Assembly: GCF_014640435.1 (NCBI RefSeq)
Contig: NZ_BMGY01000008.1
Location: 62,001 to 126,000, forward strand
Source: Hymenobacter frigidus
Lineage (GTDB): Bacteria > Bacteroidota > Bacteroidia > Cytophagales > Hymenobacteraceae
Length of the DNA: 64,000 nucleotides
Reading direction: 5' to 3'
The translations under genes and the position numbers were made by a program. Below are positions 24,336-32,757 of the stretch, one piece after another; positions within the stretch are counted from its first letter, which is position 1, and the number at the start of each line of letters is the position of its first letter. The notes below the pieces were generated by a model. That model was not told where the DNA came from. It made no database searches and saw nothing but the letters and a program-made list of their open reading frames with translations.

Positions 24336-26315
24336 TTAGTATTGCCGCAACGCCGCCACCTGCTCACGCAAGCGCTGCTGGGGCAGGAAGGCAGCTTCCA
24401 GCGGCGGCGCAAACGGAATGGCGGTGTCCAGCGAGGCCACGCGGCGCACGGGCGCATCGAGGTGCTCGAAGCAGTTTTCGCCAATCCAAGCCGCGATTTC
24501 GCCGCCGATACCGCCGGTCATCGTGTCTTCGTGCAGGACGAGGACACGACCATTTTTCGCCACGGTTTTGCGCACCGCTTCCTGGTCCCAGGGCAGCAGG
24601 GTGCGCAGGTCAAGAATATCGGCCGACACGCCCAGGTCCTGGCACACTTGCAGGGCCCAGCGCACGCCCATGCCGTAGGTGATGATGCTCAGCTCGTCGC
24701 CCTCGGCGGCCAGCGCGGCCTGGCCGATGGGCGTGGTGTAGTAGGCTTCCGGGACCGGGCCGCTGAGGCTGCGGTAGAGCATTTTGTGCTCGAAATACAA
24801 CACCGGGTTGGGGTCTTCGAGGGCGGCGCAGAGCAGGCCCTTGGCATCGTGCGGGTTGCTGGGGTACACTACTTTCAGGCCGGGCACGTGCGTGAACCAC
24901 GCTTCGTTGCTCTGGCTATGGAAGGGGCCGGCGGCACTGCCCGCGCCGGTGGGCATGCGCACCACCACGTCGGCGTTCTGGCCCCAGCGGTAGTGGCTTT
25001 TGGCCAGGTTATTCACAATCTGGTTGAAGCCACAGGTCACGAAATCCGCGAACTGCATCTCGACCATGCTTTTCTTTTTCTTGATGCTCAGGCCTAAGCC
25101 CACACCCACAATGGCCGACTCGCACAGCGGTGTATTGCGCACGCGGGCCTTGCCAAACTCGGCCACGAAGCCTTCCGTGATTTTGAATACGCCGCCGTAG
25201 TCGGCAATGTCCTGGCCCATGAGCACGAGGTCGGGGTAACGCTGCATGCTCTGCTTCAGGCCCTCCTGAATAGCGTCGATGAAGCGAATTTCACGCGTCG
25301 GGCCGTCTTTCGGCGCATCCGTCACTGGTGCTTCGAAGGGCCGGTACATGTCCGCGATTTCCTCCTGAATATCGGCCACGGGCATGGGTTCGGCGTCGGC
25401 CTCCTGCAAGCCAGCCTCGATGGCGGCCTTGATGGTTTCGCGGATGCTGTGCCGGGCGGTTTCGGTGAGGATGCCTTCGGCGATGAGCCACTTTTCGTAG
25501 TTCTCCACCGGGTCTTTGGCGGCCCATTCTTCCATCAGGCTTTGGGGCACGTACTTGGTGCCGCTGGCTTCTTCGTGGCCGCGCATCCGGAACGTGAGAG
25601 CCTCTACGAGCACGGGGCGCGGGTTCTGGCGCAGGTCCTCGGCCAGTTTTTTCACCAGCGAATACACTTCCAGCACGTTGTTGCCGTCCACTTGCACGGC
25701 TTCCATACCGTAGGCCGGGCCTTTGTCCACGAAGGATTTGAAACGGAACTGCTCGTTGCTGGGCGTGCTCAGGCCGTAGCCGTTGTTCTCAATCATGAAG
25801 ATGACCGGCAGCTGCCACACGGCGGCCACATTCAGGGCCTCGTGGAAGTCGCCTTCGCTGGCTCCGCCGTCGCCACTGTAGGTCAGCGTCACCTTGGGCT
25901 TTTTATCCAGCACATCGGCCAGGGCAATGCCGCCGGCCACGGCCAGCTGTGGCCCGAGGTGCGAAATCATGCCCACGATGTGGTGCTCGTTGGTGCCGAA
26001 GTGGAAGCTGCGGTCGCGGCCCTTGGTGTAGCCCGTGCGCTTGCCCTGCCACTGCGCAAACAAGCGGCCCAGCGGCACCTCGCGGCCCGTGAACACGCCC
26101 AGGTTGCGGTGCAGCGGCAGAATGTACTCATCGGCCTCCAGCGCCAGCGTGCTGCCCACCGAAATAGCTTCCTGCCCGATGCCCGAAAACCACTTGCTCA
26201 CCTTGCCCTGGCGCAATAAAATCAACATCTTTTCCTCAATCAACCGGGGCCGCAACAAGTGCTGGTAGAGGTGGAGCAGGGTTTCGTTGGAGTGGTCGTG
26301 GCGATTGAAAATCAT
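24336..26315 (-). CDS. Fused alpha/beta E1 component of a 2-oxo-acid dehydrogenase (branched-chain type)
   Basis: 659 residues. The alpha part (about 1-330) carries the thiamine-diphosphate site GDG (about residue 148) ... NN (about 177) in VTLTYSGDGGASEGDFHEAL and VIFMIENNGYGLS. The beta part (about 340-659) has IRFIDAIQEGLKQSM, the glutamate region VRNTPLCESAIVGVGLGLSI and the C-terminal LHEDTMTGGIGGEIAAWIGE. Alpha-beta fusions of this kind are typical of Bacteroidetes branched-chain 2-oxo-acid dehydrogenases. It needs a lipoylated E2 partner, not in the window; lipA makes that lipoate. The ATG at 26315 is used because the -7 element covers the upstream start. Confidence 0.92.
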   Translation of the reverse strand: MIFNRHDHSNETLLHLYQHLLRPRLIEEKMLILLRQGKVSKWFSGIGQEAISVGSTLALEADEYILPLHRNLGVFTGREVPLGRLFAQWQGKRTGYTKGRDRSFHFGTNEHHIVGMISHLGPQLAVAGGIALADVLDKKPKVTLTYSGDGGASEGDFHEALNVAAVWQLPVIFMIENNGYGLSTPSNEQFRFKSFVDKGPAYGMEAVQVDGNNVLEVYSLVKKLAEDLRQNPRPVLVEALTFRMRGHEEASGTKYVPQSLMEEWAAKDPVENYEKWLIAEGILTETARHSIRETIKAAIEAGLQEADAEPMPVADIQEEIADMYRPFEAPVTDAPKDGPTREIRFIDAIQEGLKQSMQRYPDLVLMGQDIADYGGVFKITEGFVAEFGKARVRNTPLCESAIVGVGLGLSIKKKKSMVEMQFADFVTCGFNQIVNNLAKSHYRWGQNADVVVRMPTGAGSAAGPFHSQSNEAWFTHVPGLKVVYPSNPHDAKGLLCAALEDPNPVLYFEHKMLYRSLSGPVPEAYYTTPIGQAALAAEGDELSIITYGMGVRWALQVCQDLGVSADILDLRTLLPWDQEAVRKTVAKNGRVLVLHEDTMTGGIGGEIAAWIGENCFEHLDAPVRRVASLDTAIPFAPPLEAAFLPQQRLREQVAALRQY

Positions 26316-26342
26316 GGAGTGAAGCGGGTGGGTTGGGAAGGG

Positions 26343-26350
26343 CAAAGGTA
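26343..26350 (-). promoter_or_regulatory. -7 promoter element of the fused E1 gene
   Basis: Minus strand TACCTTTG, an exact TAnnTTTG, 27 bases before the ATG at 26315. It overlaps the alternative start at 26345 and rules it out. Confidence 0.65.
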
Positions 26351-26455
26351 GCGGGCCAAGCGGTGGGTGGGAAAGGTTGCCGTTGGCCTCTTGTTTTCAG
26401 GTGAAATTGAGCCGGCAGGACCGGGCTGCTATGAAATTGGGCTGCGACTGGCGTC

Positions 26456-26463
26456 TATCTTCG
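26456..26463 (+). promoter_or_regulatory. Possible -7 element of the SusC-like receptor gene
   Basis: TATCTTCG differs from TAnnTTTG at one position; TTG at 26437-26439 lies 16 bases upstream. The leader to the ATG at 26493 would be about 25 bases. Confidence 0.4.
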
Positions 26464-26492
26464 TGGTTGCTTTTCCGCTCCCTTATTTTTTT

Positions 26493-29171
26493 ATGGCCCG
26501 ACTTTTACCCACCGGTATTTTACTTCTGGCAACTACCGCCGCCGCCCAAGCTCAGCAGCTCGATTCGTTAACGTCGCAAAAGACACCACTTACTGTTGAA
26601 TCTGCCGATAGCATTACTGTTAGCCCTTTGTCTGGACGAAATGCTTCTGTCTTAATTGCGTCAACACTAACAAACCTGAATCTTCCGCCCTTCACCACCA
26701 TTCAGCCGGCGCTGAGCCGCGTGGCCGGCGTGCAGGTTACACCCTATTCCGGCGCGCCGGGGGCGTGGAGCACCGTCCGCATCCGGGGCGTGGCTAACGT
26801 GACGGGCAGTAGCCAGCCGCTGTATGTGGTGGATGGCGTGCCCGCCTACAACACCGACGTAACCCCGGAAAAGTGGGACGGCATCAGCTATTTCGACCGC
26901 AACTTTTTCAATCCCAACTCTGCCCACACCCCGCACACGCCCACGGCCAATCCCTTACTGGATATTCCGGTGGAAGACATTGCCACGGTAGAGGTGCTGA
27001 AGGGCGCGGCAGCCACGGCCCGCTATGGCATGCAGGGCACCAACGGCATTATCCTCATTACGACCAAGCGCGGAGCCGATGGTCAGCTCGCGCCCCAGCC
27101 GCTGCGGGTGCGCTACGCCGGCTGGGGCGGCGTGCAGCAGGTACGCCAGCGCTATGCCCTGCTCAACGCCCGTCAGTTTGCGGGCATCGCAAACGAGGCC
27201 GCTGCTACCAACGGCCGGCCGGCCCCCTACTCTGCCACCGACCTTGCCAGCCTGAGCGAAACCGACTGGCAGGACCGGGTATTTCGGGTAGCGGGCATCC
27301 AGAGCCACAACTTGAGCGTGGACGGCCTTGCTCACCGCACCCGCTACTACGTGGCGGCCGACTACCTGCGCCAAACCGGCGTGGTAGCCGGCTCCGACCT
27401 GAGCCGCTACCAGCTGCGCGCCAACCTCGACCAGCAGCTTACCGGCAAGCTCAGCCTCGGGCTGCGGGCCAGCGCCAGCCAGACCGACCAGCGCTACGCC
27501 GGCACCGAATTCGACGGTGGCCCGTTGCTGCAAAATGCCCTGCTGGGCATCCCCACCGGGCCGGGCCGCCGGACTACGGGACCGCTCAACAACCCGCCGG
27601 AACCGCTCCATGAGCTGAACTATTATCGCAGCACGCCCCGCACCCGCCGCCTGCTGGCCCAGTTGAGCGCCACCTATCAATTTAGCCCTGAGCTGACGCT
27701 GACCCTGCGCGGCAGCCGCGAGCAGGCCGATGCCCGGAAGCTGGGGTACGCGCCCAAAGACTACCTGACGCCGGTGCCAAATGTCGTCGAAATTGCCACG
27801 AGCACCACCAGCCAGCATAATTGGGTAGCCGATGCCGGGCTACGCTACCAGCATACGTTCGCCGGCCGGCACGCGCTCACCGCTACCCTCACCTACCTGC
27901 GCCAGCAATACGAGCGCATGCTGGAGTATCAGATGCAAACGCGCTACAGCTCCAGTTTTTTTCGGTTTGAGGAAAAGAGCAACCCCATTCACAGCCCTTC
28001 GGCCAGCTTTGTTTACACGTACGACGGACGGTATGAGGTGCAGGGTTCGCTGCGCGCCGAAGTGGTTTTCGCCCCCGGCAGCTTTGCCGACAACTCCCGC
28101 TTTCTGCCCGGGGCCCAGCTGAGCTGGCACGCCCACAAAGAAGCCTTCCTCGCCGGAGCATCGGGCCTGAGCGACCTGACTTTCTGGGCCGGCGCGGGCC
28201 AGACCAGCACCTTTTTCTCGCCCGACCGCACCACCCACCACGATGCCGGCCTGCGCCTGGGCCTGCTTGGCGGCCGCCTCACCTTGGCAGCAGCAGCCTA
28301 CCAACGCCGCACCCGCCATGCCCAGGCTGCGCTGCCTTACACGCTTTTCAGTCCCAATGGGCAAAATCTTGTCTACCTGTACCCCGATGTGAAGCTGCTG
28401 AACCAAGGCCTGGAGCTGACACTGGGCAGTTCCTGGCAGTTGGGCAATATCCGCGGTACCACGCAGTTGGCCGCCGCCACCAACCGCAACGAGGTCGAAG
28501 ATACCTGCCTCAATTCGTTCAGTCCCTTCAGCAACGCGCTGGAAAAAGGCCAACCCCTGAACCGCTTCTTCGTGTATGAGCAGGACGGTACTTACCCGGC
28601 CGGTTCGCCCGATGCCGGGCAGGTCCGCTTCCGCGACCGCAACGGCGACGGCCGCGCCGGCTTCGGCGACGGCTACTACCAGGGCAGTGGCCTGCCCCGC
28701 TACACCCTGGGCCTGTACCAGCAGCTGCGCCTGCGCCGTTTTCAACTGGAGGCGCAACTAGATGGCTTGTTTGGTTATCAGATTCTGAACCCAATGCTCA
28801 GATACCTCGACGACCCCTCGGGCTTCGAAAACAGCTCGGTCCGCGCCCTCAATTACTGGACCCCCAGCAACCAAAATACCTCCGTGCCCCGGCCGGGCAG
28901 CAGGTCATCGCCTTTCCTCAGCGACCAGGCCCTGGAAAGCGGCAACCACGTTCGCCTTTCGCAGCTCACCATCAGCTACGACGTGCTACCGACCGGGCCG
29001 CGCAAAATCAGCGTGTGGGCGGGCGGCCAAAATCTGTTTGTCACCGGCCGCTACCGTGGTTTCGACCCCAACGTGAGCAGCGGCGGAGCGGCTCCTTTAC
29101 AAGCCGGCCGCGATGCCAGCGTGTACCCCGTGGCCCGCGTGTGGCAGCTGGGCGTGCGGGCAGCTTTTTAA
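26493..29171 (+). CDS. SusC/RagA-like TonB-dependent outer-membrane receptor (orphan)
   Basis: 892 residues. Signal MARLLPTGILLLATTAAAQAQ; then a plug domain with the SusC signatures QPLYVVDGVPAYN and VEVLKGAAATARYGMQGTNG, ending ILITTKRG, and a 22-strand barrel ending RVWQLGVRAAF with the terminal Phe of barrel proteins. Inside the barrel FRDRNGDGRAGFGDGYYQGS is the family's calcium-type loop, and GGQNLFVTGRYRGFDPN is the usual C-terminal motif. The ~80-residue N-terminal carboxypeptidase-regulatory-like domain of most SusC proteins is absent, and there is no susD partner downstream, where an M16 peptidase follows instead. The substrate is unknown. exbD-tonB at 37.6 kb could energise it. Confidence 0.9.
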   Translation: MARLLPTGILLLATTAAAQAQQLDSLTSQKTPLTVESADSITVSPLSGRNASVLIASTLTNLNLPPFTTIQPALSRVAGVQVTPYSGAPGAWSTVRIRGVANVTGSSQPLYVVDGVPAYNTDVTPEKWDGISYFDRNFFNPNSAHTPHTPTANPLLDIPVEDIATVEVLKGAAATARYGMQGTNGIILITTKRGADGQLAPQPLRVRYAGWGGVQQVRQRYALLNARQFAGIANEAAATNGRPAPYSATDLASLSETDWQDRVFRVAGIQSHNLSVDGLAHRTRYYVAADYLRQTGVVAGSDLSRYQLRANLDQQLTGKLSLGLRASASQTDQRYAGTEFDGGPLLQNALLGIPTGPGRRTTGPLNNPPEPLHELNYYRSTPRTRRLLAQLSATYQFSPELTLTLRGSREQADARKLGYAPKDYLTPVPNVVEIATSTTSQHNWVADAGLRYQHTFAGRHALTATLTYLRQQYERMLEYQMQTRYSSSFFRFEEKSNPIHSPSASFVYTYDGRYEVQGSLRAEVVFAPGSFADNSRFLPGAQLSWHAHKEAFLAGASGLSDLTFWAGAGQTSTFFSPDRTTHHDAGLRLGLLGGRLTLAAAAYQRRTRHAQAALPYTLFSPNGQNLVYLYPDVKLLNQGLELTLGSSWQLGNIRGTTQLAAATNRNEVEDTCLNSFSPFSNALEKGQPLNRFFVYEQDGTYPAGSPDAGQVRFRDRNGDGRAGFGDGYYQGSGLPRYTLGLYQQLRLRRFQLEAQLDGLFGYQILNPMLRYLDDPSGFENSSVRALNYWTPSNQNTSVPRPGSRSSPFLSDQALESGNHVRLSQLTISYDVLPTGPRKISVWAGGQNLFVTGRYRGFDPNVSSGGAAPLQAGRDASVYPVARVWQLGVRAAF

Positions 29172-29264
29172 GCAGAAATGCGGAATCACGAATGAAAATT
29201 GCCGTTTCGGCTGTTGTTCATTTGTACTTCTTCCCTCCTCAACCTCCATTCTTCTCTAAACCCT

Positions 29265-30509
29265 GTGATTCACTTCACCGAATTCACCCTCGATAACGGC
29301 CTGCGCTGCATCGTCCACGAAGATTTCAGCACGCCCATGGCCGTGCTCAACGTGATGTACGACGTGGGCTCGCGCGATGAGGACGCCGAGCACACCGGCT
29401 TCGCGCACTTATTTGAGCACCTCATGTTCTCGGGCTCGGTCAATATTCCGAGCTACGACGAGCCGCTGCAGCGCGTGGGCGGCGAAAACAACGCCTTCAC
29501 CTCCTCCGACGTCACCAACTACTACCTCTCGCTGCCAGCGGCCAACCTCGAAACCGGCTTCTGGCTCGAAAGCGACCGGATGCTGAACCTGGCCTTCTCC
29601 GAAAACGGCCTCGAAGTGCAGCGCAAAGTAGTGGTGGAGGAGTTTAAGCAGAGCTACCTCAACCAGCCCTACGGCGACGTGTGGCTTAAGCTCAAGCCCC
29701 TCGCCTACCGCACCCATCCTTACCAATGGAACACCATCGGTAAGGAGATTTCGCACATCGAAAACGCGGTGATGGACGACGTGCGCGGCTTTTTCCAAAA
29801 GCACTACGCGCCTCAGAACGCCATTCTGGTAGTGGCCGGAGCCGTGAGCGAAGCCGACGTGCGCCGCCTGGCCGAAAAGTGGTTCGGGCCCATCGCCGGC
29901 GGCCCGGCCTACCAGCGCCAGCTGCCCGCCGAAACCATCCAGACCGAAGCACGCCACCTCAAGGCCACGGCCCCCGTGCCGCTGAGCGCCTTGTACAAGG
30001 CTTACCACATGCCCGCTCGTAGCGATGAGGGTTACCACGCGGTAGACCTGCTCAGCGACGTGCTGGGCCGGGGCAAATCGGCCCGCCTGCACCAGCGCCT
30101 GGTAAAGGAGCAAGCACTGTTCAACAATATTTCGGCCTCCCTCACCGGCTCGCTCGACCCCGGCCTGCTCGTAATCAGTGGTAAGCTGAACGAAGGCGTA
30201 GAGCTGAAGGCTGCCGATGCCGCCATCGAAGCCGTAGTAGCCGAGTTTCTGGCCGAAGACGTGGACGCTCAGGAATTAGAAAAAGTGAAAAATCAAGCCG
30301 AAAGCAGCTTGGTTTTTGGCGAAATCGACCTCCTCAACCGAGCTTTAAACCTGGCCTACAGCAAGCTGCAGGGCGACGCCAACCTGGTAAACGACGAAAG
30401 CCGCCGTATTCAGGCCGTGACCGTTGGCGATGTGCGCACCGCCGCCCAAACCATACTACGCCCCGAAAATTGCAGCACGCTGTATTACGAAGCAGTGGCT
30501 GCCGAGTAG
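29265..30509 (+). CDS. M16 family zinc peptidase
   Basis: 414 residues from a GTG at 29265 (VIHFTEFTLDNGLRCIVHED is the conserved beginning). The inverted zinc motif is HLFEH in GFAHLFEHLMFSGS, and the third zinc ligand is the Glu of VVVEEFKQ about 75 residues later, so the active site is complete. There is one M16 N-domain and one M16_C domain, the half-length form that works as a dimer. No signal peptide, so it is probably cytoplasmic. It follows the orphan SusC-like receptor by about 90 bases; co-expression with a peptide importer is possible but unproven. Confidence 0.9.
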   Translation: MIHFTEFTLDNGLRCIVHEDFSTPMAVLNVMYDVGSRDEDAEHTGFAHLFEHLMFSGSVNIPSYDEPLQRVGGENNAFTSSDVTNYYLSLPAANLETGFWLESDRMLNLAFSENGLEVQRKVVVEEFKQSYLNQPYGDVWLKLKPLAYRTHPYQWNTIGKEISHIENAVMDDVRGFFQKHYAPQNAILVVAGAVSEADVRRLAEKWFGPIAGGPAYQRQLPAETIQTEARHLKATAPVPLSALYKAYHMPARSDEGYHAVDLLSDVLGRGKSARLHQRLVKEQALFNNISASLTGSLDPGLLVISGKLNEGVELKAADAAIEAVVAEFLAEDVDAQELEKVKNQAESSLVFGEIDLLNRALNLAYSKLQGDANLVNDESRRIQAVTVGDVRTAAQTILRPENCSTLYYEAVAAE

Positions 30510-30555
30510 CAAAGCGGCGGCCTTGGCCGCAAGTCGAACGAAGAGAAAACAGAAA

Positions 30556-30655
30556 GGTCATGCTGAGCGCAGCCGAAGCATCTCCACCGCGTAACTAAAC
30601 CTCTCGATTGGGTTTACTACCGGGTAGAGATGCTTCGACTGCGCTCAGCATGACC
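30556..30655. repeat. Palindromic intergenic repeat R5
   Basis: GGTCATGCTGAGCGCAGCCG at the left end faces a near-perfect reverse complement ending ...GCGCTCAGCATGACC; arms of about 40 bp with scattered differences. It lies between convergent genes. Confidence 0.88.
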
Positions 30656-30699
30656 GTTCTTACTCCTTGCCAGAGCCACGTCGCAGCTCTTTCTGACCG

Positions 30700-31071
30700 C
30701 TACTTGACCTTGACCTTCGTTTTGCCCGGCGCCAGCGGCGTCGTATTGTCGCGGTTCAACGAACTGTTGGCGGGTTTTTTATAGGAAGGGCGCCGCGGGC
30801 GGTTGTCGTTGTAGCCGCCGTTATTGTTGTAGCCTGCCTGCTTGCGCATGGGCACGCCGGGTGCCAGATAGGCCGTGCCGTCTTTGATATCCTGCGACAC
30901 GCCAGCGCCGTAGGGCTTGCCGGTGTGCGGATTGATATTGGGGGCCTTGCGCGCACCACGGGTGGAATACGGCGCGATTTTTTTGCGGGCCGCGCGGGGC
31001 CTGTTCTGGGCGCTGGCATCGGCCACCACAAAAGTGATGAGCAGCAGCGAGGCGAAAAAGTAGCGGAGCAT
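30700..31071 (-). CDS. Small secreted basic protein with APG-P motif (paralogue 1)
   Basis: 123 residues. Signal MLRYFFASLLLITFVVADASAQ. The mature chain is basic and Asn/Pro-rich, probably unfolded: NRPRAARKKIAPYSTRGARK, NINPHTGKPYGAGVSQDIKD, then GTAYLAPGVPMRKQAGY and a KPG-type ending (APGKTKVKVK). The AYLAPGVPMRKQ segment matches NVYAAPGMPIHIR in the next gene (31253-31669) and GISVAPGTPVQLR in 32013-32660, all on the same strand. Family unknown to me. ATG at 31071 is chosen by the signal peptide. Confidence 0.65.
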   Translation of the reverse strand: MLRYFFASLLLITFVVADASAQNRPRAARKKIAPYSTRGARKAPNINPHTGKPYGAGVSQDIKDGTAYLAPGVPMRKQAGYNNNGGYNDNRPRRPSYKKPANSSLNRDNTTPLAPGKTKVKVK

Positions 31072-31252
31072 AATAGTGGGAATTGGGAGTGAATAGTGAC
31101 GAGCGGTACAAGTGATGAGCTGAGTCGTCAGCGCCAACTACAAATCGGCTCCCATCATACGCACAACGGCCGGAAATGGCTATTTGCGAATAACGGAAGC
31201 CGATGCAAATACGAGGCGTACCCCGCATCAGGTCTGGCGGACTGCTCGGTGC

Positions 31253-31669
31253 CTAGTTGCCAAGCGTGGTTTGGGTGCTGGCAGGCTTGCGGGGCGGGCG
31301 CACGCTGTAGGGCACGGGCACGTTGGTAGTCCGAATGTGAATGGGCATGCCGGGAGCAGCGTACACGTTGGCGTTGTCGATTTCGCCACGCGAGCTGGCG
31401 GCAGGTGCGCCCGCCTCCCAGCCGCCGTTGGTAGCAGTGGTGGCCGAGGCTACGGCCGTTTGCTCTTCGAGGGGAGGCCAGCCGTCATTAGCGAGGGGCG
31501 TAACGGGCACCGTTTTCAGTGCGACGCGGCGGGCCTTATTGGCCTTGCGGGCGGCGACTTTCACCGATTTGGTCGTAGTCTTTTTGGTGGTGGTAACGGG
31601 AGCCGTCTGGGCACTGGCTTCAGCCAGCAGGAACATCGACAGTGCGAGTGTAAGGAAGGAGCGAACCAT
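31253..31669 (-). CDS. Small secreted protein with APG-P motif (paralogue 2)
   Basis: 138 residues. Signal MVRSFLTLALSMFLLAEASAQ. The mature part begins with Thr/Lys-rich TTTKKTTTKSVKVAARKANK and later contains DNANVYAAPGMPIHIRTTNV, the motif shared with both flanking secreted proteins, before a Pro-rich end. No catalytic signature. It lies between 30700-31071 and 32013-32660, same orientation, separated by 181 and 343 bases, so each has its own upstream region. The ATG at 31669 is chosen by the signal peptide. Confidence 0.65.
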   Translation of the reverse strand: MVRSFLTLALSMFLLAEASAQTAPVTTTKKTTTKSVKVAARKANKARRVALKTVPVTPLANDGWPPLEEQTAVASATTATNGGWEAGAPAASSRGEIDNANVYAAPGMPIHIRTTNVPVPYSVRPPRKPASTQTTLGN

Positions 31670-31802
31670 GGCTGAAGGCTGAATAGAAGGTTGAAAAAAC
31701 ACGTTTATCGTAGTTGTTAGGGGACAAATCGAAAAGTGTGCCAACTTTCAGATTGGTCCTGTCTGGCCCTTGTAAAACTGCTTGGGAATGCCGCGCCGGG
31801 CG

Positions 31803-31890
31803 TGTCAAAGCATCGCCACCGCAGCGGCAAATTCACGTTCCCACAACGAAGCGGGCGGGATGCTTCGACCCGTTCAGCCTGGTTCTGAAT
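31803..31890. repeat. Relic of the GTCATGCTGAG palindromic repeat in a 343-base gap
   Basis: TGTCAAAGCATCGCCACCGC at the left and GCGGGATGCTTCGACCCGTT at the right are recognisable ends of the family's core, but the outer arms are eroded. The rest of the 31670-32012 gap holds a terminator at 31907-31953 and nothing else I can identify. Confidence 0.45.
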
Positions 31891-31906
31891 CGATTTTCAA
31901 TCAGCC

Positions 31907-31953
31907 CAAAAAAAGCCTGCCGGCCCCGGTTTTCACGGAGCCGGCAGGCTTGC
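31907..31953 (-). terminator. Terminator after the 32013-32660 gene
   Basis: On the minus strand AAGCCTGCCGGC pairs with GCCGGCAGGCTT across a 15-20 base loop and is followed by a run of seven T, correct for the minus-strand gene. Confidence 0.82.
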
Positions 31954-32012
31954 ATTAATTTCTAAAACAAGTTAATCTAATTATCAGCCGCCGATTAGCA
32001 GCGGCGGCCGGA

Positions 32013-32660
32013 CTACCAACCCATGGGCTCAGCTGCTTTTTTCTTAGCGGCCGGAGCCTTGCTGGCGGGTGCTTTGGTGGCGCTTTTCGGCTTAGCTGTC
32101 CCGGTGGTGGCGGCAGCACCGCCAGCGGCTTTGGTGCCGGTGGCGCTCATTTCGGCACCTTCGGTGGATGCGGGGGCCGGAGCAGGCACGGCGGCAGGCG
32201 CGGGAGCGGTTGTAGCTACTTCCGTTGGGCGTGGAGGCCAGGGCTTGGGGCGGCGCACCTTGCGGTTGGTGCGTCGTTCACGCACGGCGGCGGCCTCATC
32301 GGCCATCACGCTACGGCCACCCCGAAGCTGCACCGGCGTGCCGGGAGCCACCGAAATGCCCAGTCCACCGGTAGCAGCGGAGGAACTTCCACCACCGCCA
32401 AAACCGCCGGCGGCTGGCGCTGACGCGGCAGCAGGCTCGGGTGCAGCGGCCGACAGCTCAGGTGCGGGAGCAGCGGCTGCCCCACCGTTCTGGAGGGCTT
32501 TCTGGCCAGCGGCCTGCGATGCGCTGCTCTTGGTCGTTTTTTTGGCCGGGCTCTTTTTGGGAGTGTCCCACCCGCTAGGTGCGTCCCACCCCCCGCCCTG
32601 GGCAGCGGCGGAAGTGGCTAAACCTCCGGTAATAAGCAGAAAAAACAATGCACTTTTCAT
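32013..32660 (-). CDS. Small secreted Ala/Pro/Gly-rich protein with APG-P motif (paralogue 3)
   Basis: 215 residues. Signal MKSALFFLLITGGLATSAAAQ. The mature chain is low-complexity: GGGWDAPSGWDTPKKSPAKK, long Ala/Pro tracts, a Gly-rich turn, then LGISVAPGTPVQLRGGRSVM, the motif shared with the two downstream paralogues, a basic patch RERRTNRKVRRPKPWPP and an Ala/Lys tail ending EPMGW. Likely exported and unfolded; composition suggests an envelope-associated or extracellular matrix protein, unproven. It is divergent from pheS, whose promoter lies in the 97 bases between them. Confidence 0.65.
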   Translation of the reverse strand: MKSALFFLLITGGLATSAAAQGGGWDAPSGWDTPKKSPAKKTTKSSASQAAGQKALQNGGAAAAPAPELSAAAPEPAAASAPAAGGFGGGGSSSAATGGLGISVAPGTPVQLRGGRSVMADEAAAVRERRTNRKVRRPKPWPPRPTEVATTAPAPAAVPAPAPASTEGAEMSATGTKAAGGAAATTGTAKPKSATKAPASKAPAAKKKAAEPMGW

Positions 32661-32743
32661 GGTGGCTAATTTACGTGGATGAGTACTGGGCAGGTTAACT
32701 GAATGTGTTTGCGAATCGTTCGGCCAGGGTCCGCCCCTTGCCG

Positions 32744-32751
32744 TAACTTTG
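32744..32751 (+). promoter_or_regulatory. -7 promoter element of pheS, 6 bases before the ATG
   Basis: TAACTTTG, an exact TAnnTTTG. The pheS ATG at 32758 begins 6 bases later, so transcription should start at or next to the ATG. Confidence 0.65.
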
Positions 32752-32757
32752 CGGCCT

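Noticed and set aside
24272-24484. N-terminal extension of the 23705-24271 lipoprotein gene up to 24484
   Set aside because: The extension overlaps the end of the E1 gene and reads as Arg/Trp/Ser/Pro shadow sequence; the lipoprotein signal begins at the GTG at 24271.
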